In this document: positions 41,713 to 48,207 of the stretch, piece after piece
Layout: every line of letters begins with the position of its first letter
Numbering within the stretch: position 1 is the stretch's first letter
NCBI GenBank assembly: GCA_037200045.1
Contig: JBBCHM010000001.1
Location: 2,666,001-2,730,000, forward strand
Length of the DNA stretch: 64,000 nucleotides
Origin: Rhizomicrobium sp.
Lineage (GTDB): Bacteria > Pseudomonadota > Alphaproteobacteria > Micropepsales > Micropepsaceae
Direction: 5' to 3'
Notes under the pieces: generated by a model
Seen by the model: the letters and a program-made list of their open reading frames with translations, nothing else
The model's database searches: none
Told to the model about the DNA's origin: nothing
Made by a program: the position numbers and the translations under genes

Positions 41713-44364
41713 GTGACCATCCGCAACCTCGACTTCATCTTCAAGCCGAAGAGCATCGCGCTGATCGGCGCGAGCAATAAGCCGCACTCGGTCGGCGCGG
41801 TGACGGCGGACAATCTGCGCCTCGCGGGCTTCGACGGGCCGATCCTGCCGGTCAATCCGCATCACGCCGCGGTCGCCGGCGCGCTCGCCTATCCGGACGT
41901 GGCGGCGCTGCCGCTGACGCCGGACCTGGCGGTGATCTGCACACCGCCCGAGACCGTGCCGGAGCTGATCGCGCAGCTCGGCGCGCGCGGCACCAAGGCC
42001 GCCATCGTGATCACCGCGGGCTTCAAGGAAGCCGGCAGCGCCGAGGGCCACCGCCTCGAACAGGCGATGCTCGACGCGGCCAAGCCCTATCTGATGCGCA
42101 TCATCGGGCCCAATTGCCTGGGCGTGCTCTCCACCCCGCGCAACCTCAACGCTTCCTTTGCGCAGGCCATGCCGTCTAGGGGCGGCGTCGCCTTCGTGGC
42201 GCAATCGGGCGCCATGGTCACGACCGTGCTCGACTGGGCGAACGGCCGCGGCATCGGCTTCTCGCATCTGGTGTCGCTGGGCGACATGAGCGATGTCGAT
42301 TTCGGCGACATGCTCGACTATCTCGCGACCGACGATTCCACGACCGCGATCCTGCTCTATATCGAGGCGGTGACGGAGGCGCGGAAGTTCCTCTCCGCCG
42401 CGCGCGCCGCGGCCCGGCTGAAGCCGGTCATCGCGATCAAGGCGGGACGCGCCCCGGCGGCCGCCAAGGCCGCGTCGTCGCACACCGGGGCGCTGGCCGG
42501 CATGGACGCGGTCTATGACGCCGCGTTCGAACGGTCGGGCATCCTGCGCGTGACCGATCTGGACGAAGTGTTCGACGCGGTGGAGACGCTGTCGTCGCGG
42601 CCCGACATCCGGGGAGGGCGGCTGACTATCGTGACCAATGGCGGCGGTGTCGGCGTGCTCGCGACCGATTCGCTGATCGCGCAAGGCGGCGCCTTGGCGA
42701 CGCTGTCGCCGGACACAATCGCCAAACTGAACGCCGTGCTGCCGCCGACCTGGAGCCACGGCAATCCCATCGACATCATCGGCGACGCCGGCGCCAGGCG
42801 CTACGCCGACACCCTCGCCATCCTCGCCGGCACCCGCGAGCAGGACGCCATCCTGTTGCTCAACTGCCCGACCGCCGTCGCCTCGGGCAGCGAGGCCGCG
42901 GATGCGGTCGCCGAGGCCGCCAAGACCTCCAAGCTTCCGATCCTGACCAATTGGCTGGGCGCGCGCTCGGCGGAGCAGGCCCGCCGGACCTTCGCCGCCG
43001 CCAAGCTGCCGAGCTACGACACGCCGGAAAAGGCGACGCGCGGCTTCATGCACATGGTGCGCTACCGCCGGCTGCAGGACGTGCTGATGGAAGTGCCGCC
43101 CTCGATCCCGCCGGGCGAGCAGCCCGACCGGGCGCGGGCGCGCGAGATTCTGTCCACGGCACAGCCCGGCTGGCTCGATGCGCTCTCGGTGCAGGCGCTG
43201 CTTGAATGCTACCGCATCCCGATCGTGCGCTTGGCGCACGCCGCGAACGCGGACGAAGTCGCGGCGGCGGCGGCGAAGATCGGCGGGCCGGTGGCACTCA
43301 AGATCTTCTCGCCCGACATCACCCACAAATCCGACATCGGTGGCGTGGTGCTGGACATCGTGGGCGGGCCGGCGGCGCGCGAAGCCGCGCTCGACATGAA
43401 CGGCCGCGTCGCCAAGGCGATGCCGTCGGCGCGGCTCGAAGGCTTCCTGGTGCAGGAGATGGTGCACCGTCCCGATGCGCATGAGCTGATCCTCGGCATG
43501 GCGTCCGACGCGACCTTCGGGCCGTTCCTGTTGTTCGGCCAGGGCGGCACGGCGGTGGAGGTGATCGACGACAAGACGCTGGGCCTGCCGCCGCTCAACC
43601 TGAAGCTCGCGCAGGAGATGATCGACAAGACGCGCGTGAGCCGCCAGCTCAAGGGCTATCGCGACCACAAGCCGGCGGCGATGGAGGCCATCGCGCTGAC
43701 CCTGGTGCATCTGTCGCAACTGATCTGCGATTGTCCCGAGATCGCCGAGCTCGACATCAATCCCCTGCTCGCCGACGAGAGCGGCGTCATCGCCGTCGAC
43801 GCGCGGGTCAGGATCGCGCCGGTCGCGGCGCCCGACCGCATCGCCATCCGCCCCTATCCGGAGGAGCTGGTCCACGCCGAAGCGGTGGCGGGGATCGGCG
43901 ACTTCACGCTGCGGCCCGTGCGGCCGGAGGACGCCCCGGCTTTCGAACGCTTCTTCGAAAGGCTGTCGCCGGACGACATCCGCATGCGCTTCTTCACCTC
44001 GCTCAAGGTGCTGCCGCCGACCATGCTGGCGCGGCTGACCCAGATCGACTACGACCGCGAAATGGCGCTCGTCCTGTTCGACGCCGGCAACGAGATCGCC
44101 GGCGTCGTCCGCCTGGCCGCCGATCCCGACAATGCGCGCGCCGAATTCGCCGTCCTGGTGCGCAGCGACCTCAAGGGCCATGGCGTCGGCACGCTGCTGA
44201 TGGCGCGCCTCGCCGTCTATGCCCGCGCCCGGGGCATCGGCGAATTGTGGGGCGACGTCCTGCCGGAGAACCATATGATGCAGGCGCTGTGCCGCGAACA
44301 GGGGCTCGTTCTGGCGCCTTCGCCGCATGATCCCGCCGTGCTGCGGGCGACGCTGAAACTCTGA
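41713..44364 (+). CDS. Acyl-CoA synthetase (NDP-forming)-like / GNAT fusion (Pat-like)
   Basis: An 883-residue fusion. Domains in order: CoA-binding (Ile-Ala-Leu-Ile-Gly-Ala-Ser, residues 1-130), succinyl-CoA-ligase-like with Ser-Ser-His-Thr-Gly-Ala-Leu-Ala-Gly, an ATP-grasp region near 480-690 (Lys-Ile-Phe-Ser-Pro-Asp-Ile-Thr-His-Lys-Ser-Asp), and a C-terminal GNAT domain from about 725. This is the architecture of protein lysine acetyltransferase Pat/PatZ, which silences acetyl-CoA synthetase and other enzymes. Whether the ligase part is active is unclear. GTG start at 41713 with GGAG upstream. Behind a FixK-type box. Confidence 0.87.
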   Translation: MTIRNLDFIFKPKSIALIGASNKPHSVGAVTADNLRLAGFDGPILPVNPHHAAVAGALAYPDVAALPLTPDLAVICTPPETVPELIAQLGARGTKAAIVITAGFKEAGSAEGHRLEQAMLDAAKPYLMRIIGPNCLGVLSTPRNLNASFAQAMPSRGGVAFVAQSGAMVTTVLDWANGRGIGFSHLVSLGDMSDVDFGDMLDYLATDDSTTAILLYIEAVTEARKFLSAARAAARLKPVIAIKAGRAPAAAKAASSHTGALAGMDAVYDAAFERSGILRVTDLDEVFDAVETLSSRPDIRGGRLTIVTNGGGVGVLATDSLIAQGGALATLSPDTIAKLNAVLPPTWSHGNPIDIIGDAGARRYADTLAILAGTREQDAILLLNCPTAVASGSEAADAVAEAAKTSKLPILTNWLGARSAEQARRTFAAAKLPSYDTPEKATRGFMHMVRYRRLQDVLMEVPPSIPPGEQPDRARAREILSTAQPGWLDALSVQALLECYRIPIVRLAHAANADEVAAAAAKIGGPVALKIFSPDITHKSDIGGVVLDIVGGPAAREAALDMNGRVAKAMPSARLEGFLVQEMVHRPDAHELILGMASDATFGPFLLFGQGGTAVEVIDDKTLGLPPLNLKLAQEMIDKTRVSRQLKGYRDHKPAAMEAIALTLVHLSQLICDCPEIAELDINPLLADESGVIAVDARVRIAPVAAPDRIAIRPYPEELVHAEAVAGIGDFTLRPVRPEDAPAFERFFERLSPDDIRMRFFTSLKVLPPTMLARLTQIDYDREMALVLFDAGNEIAGVVRLAADPDNARAEFAVLVRSDLKGHGVGTLLMARLAVYARARGIGELWGDVLPENHMMQALCREQGLVLAPSPHDPAVLRATLKL

Positions 44365-44381
44365 GGGTTCCGCGTGCGTTC

Positions 44382-44395
44382 CTGACCTCGGTCAA
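44382..44395. promoter_or_regulatory. Near-perfect FixK/Fnr box before the Usp genes
   Basis: CTGA-CCTCGG-TCAA; seven of eight core bases match and the inner TGACC/GGTCA arms are perfectly symmetric. It is centred 57.5 bases before the first Usp ATG (44446), fitting a class II promoter with a leader of about 16 bases. Confidence 0.6.
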
Positions 44396-44445
44396 TGCCT
44401 TCCGTGCCGGACCGGTGAAAGTTGCTGGTAGTAGTGGAGTTCGTC

Positions 44446-45300
44446 ATGTCGATTGCCAAGATTCTCGTGCCTGTCGCCGGAGCGGAATGCGACGTCGCGG
44501 CGATCGCGACCGCCATCGCGGCGGCGCGGCCTTTCAGCGCTCACATCGAACTTTTCGCCATTCACGAGGATCCCGCGCTGGCGGTGCCGCTGGTCGGCGT
44601 GCCGCTGGCGCCCGACACCATCGATGCCATCATCGAAGGCCAGACGCGCCACGGCAACGACGCGGCGACGCGCGCCCGGGCGACGATGCGCGAGATTTGC
44701 GGCCGCGAAGCCGTGCGCATCGTGCCGGTGGCGGCTCGCGGCGACGCGCCGACCTGCTCCTTCCGCCAGTGCTGGGGCAATGTGGCGACCAGCATCGGCA
44801 ACGAAGCGGCGCTCAGCGATCTGGTGGTGCTGGGGCCGATCTGCTGGGACAACGACCAGGCCTTCAACGAAGCCTTTCTCGACGTGCTGCGCGATGTGCG
44901 CCGCCCGATCCTGGTGGCGCGGGGCGCCGCCCGCGAGCCGCGGCGCATCGCCATCGGCTGGGATGGCAGCGAAGCGGCGGCGCATGCGGTGGCGAGCGCG
45001 ATGCCCTTCCTCGAACGCGCCGAGGCGGTGACGATCCTGACGATCGCCTGCCGCGGCGCGGTCTGCGCCTCCATCGCTCCGCTTGGAGACTATCTGACCC
45101 GCCATGGCGTCGCGTTCGGGCATCGCGAGACCGATGCCGGCGACGCATCGGCGGGCGAGGCGCTCCTCGCCGCCGCGACGGGCGCCGACATGCTGGTGGC
45201 CGGCGCCTATGGCCACGATCATCTCGGCGAAGCGCTGTTCGGCGGCGCGACGGAAACCCTGGCCGGCGGGGCCGGCATGCCCGTGCTGCTGGCGCATTGA
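44446..45300 (+). CDS. Tandem-domain universal stress protein, copy 1
   Basis: A 284-residue protein with two UspA domains. The first begins Ile-Leu-Val-Pro-Val-Ala-Gly and the second Arg-Ile-Ala-Ile-Gly-Trp-Asp-Gly-Ser-Glu near residue 165, ending with the nucleotide-loop type Gly-Ala-Tyr-Gly-His-Asp-His-Leu-Gly-Glu. Such proteins are induced by oxygen or nutrient stress. The ATG at 44446 follows GGAG; a near-perfect FixK-type box lies upstream and a paralogue 13 bases downstream. Confidence 0.9.
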   Translation: MSIAKILVPVAGAECDVAAIATAIAAARPFSAHIELFAIHEDPALAVPLVGVPLAPDTIDAIIEGQTRHGNDAATRARATMREICGREAVRIVPVAARGDAPTCSFRQCWGNVATSIGNEAALSDLVVLGPICWDNDQAFNEAFLDVLRDVRRPILVARGAAREPRRIAIGWDGSEAAAHAVASAMPFLERAEAVTILTIACRGAVCASIAPLGDYLTRHGVAFGHRETDAGDASAGEALLAAATGADMLVAGAYGHDHLGEALFGGATETLAGGAGMPVLLAH

Positions 45301-45313
45301 ACGGAAGACGACG

Positions 45314-46135
45314 ATGACCATCGCGGAAGTTCTCATTTCTTTGAGCGGTACGCCGGCCGATGAGGCGGCGCTGGACACAGCCTTCGCCGTGGCGGCGCCG
45401 TTCGGCGCGCACGTCACCGCTCTGTTCGCGACGCCGGACGCGCGCGAGGCCGTCTCGGCGGCGGATTTGCGCGAGGCAGTCCCGGTTCGCGGCGAACGCA
45501 TCGCTGGCGCGCGGGAGCAGACGCGGCTCGCCTTCGCCGGCGCGGCGCGAAAGGCCGACGCGGTGGTCCGCACGGCCGTGGAGAAATACGGGACGTTGTC
45601 GGCCAGCTATCGCGAGGCGTCGGGCGCGGCAGCCGATGCGCTGGCCGAGGCGGCGCTGTTCGCCGATCTGGTCGTCTTTCCCCACGGCGCGGCGCAAGGC
45701 CCGCTGCGGCCGGCCTTCGTGCGCGTGCTGACGCAATCGGAGAAGCCGGTCCTCTTGGCGGGCGCGGTCGCCCGCGCGCCGGCGCGGATCGCGATCGGCT
45801 GGGACGGCAGCCTGCCATCGGCCCGCGCGCTCACGGCGGCGCTGCCTCTGCTCAAGAAAGCGAAGACCGTCGAGTTGCTCACCATCGGCGAGCCCGTGGG
45901 CATCCCGGCCTCCGATGCCGTCGACTATCTCGCGCTGCACCGCGTGACGGCGTCGCTGCGCCCGCTGTCCTCCGCGCCGGTACCGATCGGCCGCATGCTG
46001 CTCGCGGGTGCCGCGGGCGCGGACCTTCTGGTGCTGGGCGCCTATGGCCACAGCCGGCTGGTCGAGCGGATCTTCGGCGGCGTGACCGCGCATGTGCTGG
46101 AACATGCCGATATGGCGATCCTGCTGGCGCATTGA
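45314..46135 (+). CDS. Tandem-domain universal stress protein, copy 2
   Basis: The 273-residue product is a paralogue of the preceding Usp: Ile-Ala-Glu-Val-Leu-Ile-Ser-Leu-Ser-Gly at the start, Arg-Ile-Ala-Ile-Gly-Trp-Asp-Gly-Ser-Leu-Pro-Ser-Ala in the second domain, and Gly-Ala-Tyr-Gly-His-Ser-Arg-Leu-Val-Glu near the C-terminus. Only the second domain shows the full ATP-loop pattern. Co-transcribed with copy 1 and therefore probably part of the same low-oxygen response. Confidence 0.9.
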   Translation: MTIAEVLISLSGTPADEAALDTAFAVAAPFGAHVTALFATPDAREAVSAADLREAVPVRGERIAGAREQTRLAFAGAARKADAVVRTAVEKYGTLSASYREASGAAADALAEAALFADLVVFPHGAAQGPLRPAFVRVLTQSEKPVLLAGAVARAPARIAIGWDGSLPSARALTAALPLLKKAKTVELLTIGEPVGIPASDAVDYLALHRVTASLRPLSSAPVPIGRMLLAGAAGADLLVLGAYGHSRLVERIFGGVTAHVLEHADMAILLAH

Positions 46136-46301
46136 GGTGGCTCAGGCGCCGAAGGCCGTCGAGCGGTGCTTACCGTTCCGCGCCGATTCAAGGGGATAGC
46201 GGCGCAGGCCGAGCCACCGTCACTAAGCGCTTGAATGCAAACGGCTTAGGCAATAGAAGCGTCGCTATTCTGTCAGAACGCCGTTCCGCCAGGATAAGCG
46301 T

Positions 46302-46395
46302 GGAGCTGTGGCCGAGAGGCTGAAGGCGGCGGTTTGCTAAACCGTTATACGGTTGAAAAGCCGTATCGAGGGTTCGAATCCCTCCGGCTCCGCCA
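46302..46395 (+). tRNA. tRNA-Ser (anticodon GCU)
   Basis: The 94-base sequence folds as a class II tRNA. The acceptor stem GGAGCTG pairs with CGGCTCC (one G-T), the anticodon loop TTTGCTAAA places GCT at 46336-46338, a long variable arm follows (GTTATACGGTTGAAAAGCCG region), the T-loop is TTCGAAT, and CCA is encoded at 46393-46395. The anticodon reads AGC/AGU serine codons. Confidence 0.97.
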
Positions 46396-46836
46396 CCTGC
46401 CTTTGCTAAATCTACTCCGGACGAAATGAGCCTCGCTGCGGCGGGTGCTCTCCTGCCCTCCGAAGCCTTTGGCGTCGGAGAGCTGGAGAATGTTCGCTCG
46501 CGCAACGCGCTGATCGCAAACCCGCCGCATGGCTGCGGCGCGCGGTACCCGTTGTGTTGAGTCCGATGTTGATCGCGCCTACTGGCCGCATGCATTCCCG
46601 GTTGTAGTGTAAGTATTAGATATGCAACCTGAAGTATAGGAAGGAACTTTCTGTTCGGCAGGAACGCAAATCGAATAATTGAGTTGTCTCATACAATAGA
46701 TATAATCACCTATATTGAGAAATGACGTGCAAACATTCAGTTTTATCTGCACAGATCGAATTGTACCTAGTTTTTGTCCAGCGCATTAACGCGCGACGCC
46801 CTAACTGCGCCCGTGAACAATTCAGGAGAAAGTTTC
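46396..46836. other. 441-bp AT-richer gap between tRNA-Ser and the pilus operon
   Basis: No supportable gene. The right half (about 46600-46830) is clearly more AT-rich than its surroundings, with stretches such as TATAGATATAATCACCTATATT-like blocks that can serve as a promoter for the pilin. A seven-of-eight FixK-like match at 46679-46692 is too far from the pilin ATG to be convincing. A frame on the minus strand through the tRNA is an artefact. Confidence 0.6.
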
Positions 46837-47346
46837 ATGAACAAGAAAACCCTTGGCCTTCTCGGCGCAGTGTCCGTGTCCGCTCTTCTTCTCGCGGGCG
46901 GCGCGGCGAACGCCGCCAATACCATCACGCTCACGGGCACGGTTCCGCAGATGTGCAGCCTCACCGCCAATCCCGATGCCGACGCGACCGGCATGCCGTT
47001 GCAGACCAGCCAGACGGCACTCGACATCGGTTCCGTCGACGAGACCTGCAACGACGACACGGGATATAGCGTCGCCATGGTGACGACGAACGGCACGACG
47101 TCCGGCATGCTCAAGAGCGGCACGGGCGATACCGCCCACGAGCTTGGCTACGTCGTGAAATATGACGGCGTCGTCGCAACCCCGGTTGCCGGATCGGCGA
47201 CGGTCACCGACGTTACCGCCCCCGTCGGCGGTACCACCGGCACCGTCAACAAGCCGATCACGATCTCCTACACCGGCGCCTCCGCGGCGAATTCCGCGGC
47301 CGCCGATTATACCGACACGCTGACCTTCTCGATGACGGCGAAGTAG
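46837..47346 (+). CDS. Csu/spore-coat-U-type pilin subunit
   Basis: A 169-residue secreted protein: signal peptide ending Ala-Asn-Ala, then a beta-sandwich SCPU-like domain starting Asn-Thr-Ile-Thr-Leu-Thr-Gly-Thr-Val with two cysteines (in Met-Cys-Ser-Leu and Glu-Thr-Cys-Asn) and the C-terminal donor-type strand Asp-Thr-Leu-Thr-Phe-Ser-Met-Thr-Ala-Lys. It is the likely major subunit of an archaic chaperone-usher pilus. AGGAGA precedes the ATG. Chaperone, usher and tip genes follow on the same strand. Confidence 0.85.
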   Translation: MNKKTLGLLGAVSVSALLLAGGAANAANTITLTGTVPQMCSLTANPDADATGMPLQTSQTALDIGSVDETCNDDTGYSVAMVTTNGTTSGMLKSGTGDTAHELGYVVKYDGVVATPVAGSATVTDVTAPVGGTTGTVNKPITISYTGASAANSAAADYTDTLTFSMTAK

Positions 47347-47349
47347 GAC

Positions 47350-48174
47350 GTGACGGTCCGGATTCGCATCGTCTCCGGACAATGGAGATCACGCCGATGG
47401 ACCGGAGCCGCCCGATGGGCGGCTCCGCGTCTGTTCGGCGTGATCGTCGTTGGCGCGCTGCTGGGCGCGCCGGCGGCCGCCTTCAAGATTTCCCCTTTCA
47501 CGGCGGAAATGGCGCCGGCCGGATCGCGCGCGACGCTCGACTATGTCGTGGAAAACGATTCCTCGGACCCGACGGCCGTCCAGATCGGCGTCGTCAAGCG
47601 GGAACAGGCCGAAGACGGAAGCGAAACCCTTCCTTCGGCGGAAGACCAGTTCCTGGTGTTTCCCGCCCAGCTTGTCCTTCTGCCGCGCGAAAAAAGAACC
47701 GTGCGCGTGCAATGGCTCGGCCCGGTGAACCCGGACAAGGAGCTGGCCTATCGCCTCATCGCCGAGCAATTGCCGGTCGATCTCGGACGGCCGGGCTCGG
47801 CCGTGAACAGTCTCAAGCTTCTGGTCAAGTATCAGACGGCGGTCTACATCCTGCCCCCCGGCATCCATTCCGATCCGGCGCGCGACCTTGTGGTCCAGCG
47901 CGCCGAGCCGGGCCGCGATCCGCGCGGCCGCGCAACCCTCGATCTCTCCGTCGCCAACCGCGGCCTCGCGCACATCAATCTTCGCGGCGTTCGCGTGACG
48001 GTCACGTCGTCGGGCGACGGCAAGAGCGTGATCCTGTCGTCGCCCGGGCAGGTCGGCGCGATGGTCGGCGAAAATGTCCTGCCCGGCTCGGTCCGCCGTT
48101 TTGCCATCGCCTGGCCGCCCGAACTGCCGATCGGCCCGGTAACCGCGACGCTCGAGGTACAAGGTGCGCCCTGA
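47350..48174 (+). CDS. Periplasmic pilus chaperone (CsuC-like)
   Basis: A 274-residue PapD-like chaperone with two Ig-like domains: Phe-Thr-Ala-Glu-Met-Ala-Pro then Val-Phe-Pro-Ala-Gln-Leu-Val-Leu-Leu-Pro-Arg-Glu-Lys-Arg-Thr-Val-Arg-Val-Gln-Trp, with Tyr-Arg-Leu-Ile-Ala-Glu-Gln-Leu-Pro-Val. The start is GTG at 47350, three bases after the pilin stop; it gives a long, basic signal peptide ending Ala-Pro-Ala-Ala-Ala, and no better start is available. A hairpin (47356-47361 with 47375-47380) in its first codons may lower its expression relative to pilin. Confidence 0.88.
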   Translation: MTVRIRIVSGQWRSRRWTGAARWAAPRLFGVIVVGALLGAPAAAFKISPFTAEMAPAGSRATLDYVVENDSSDPTAVQIGVVKREQAEDGSETLPSAEDQFLVFPAQLVLLPREKRTVRVQWLGPVNPDKELAYRLIAEQLPVDLGRPGSAVNSLKLLVKYQTAVYILPPGIHSDPARDLVVQRAEPGRDPRGRATLDLSVANRGLAHINLRGVRVTVTSSGDGKSVILSSPGQVGAMVGENVLPGSVRRFAIAWPPELPIGPVTATLEVQGAP

Positions 48175-48185
48175 GAGCGCGCTTC

Positions 48186-48203
48186 GCGACGCTCTCGCGT
48201 CGC
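48186..48203 (+). promoter_or_regulatory. Intercistronic hairpin before the usher start
   Basis: GCGACGC (48186-48192) pairs perfectly with GCGTCGC (48197-48203), loop TCTC, four bases before the usher TTG codon. It covers the place where a ribosome-binding site would lie, so it should lower usher translation relative to pilin and chaperone. Confidence 0.5.
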
Positions 48204-48207
48204 CCGA

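Noticed and set aside
41614-44328. A 904-codon open frame opposite the acyl-CoA synthetase/GNAT gene
   Set aside because: Same type of antisense shadow; the plus-strand frame has clear domains and the minus one has none.
46188-46595. A minus-strand frame of 135 codons through tRNA-Ser
   Set aside because: It runs through the tRNA and shows no family features or convincing ribosome-binding site.
46679-46692. FixK-like box TTGA-N6-TCAT upstream of the pilin gene
   Set aside because: One core mismatch and about 150 bases from the ATG in an AT-rich stretch where chance matches are likely.
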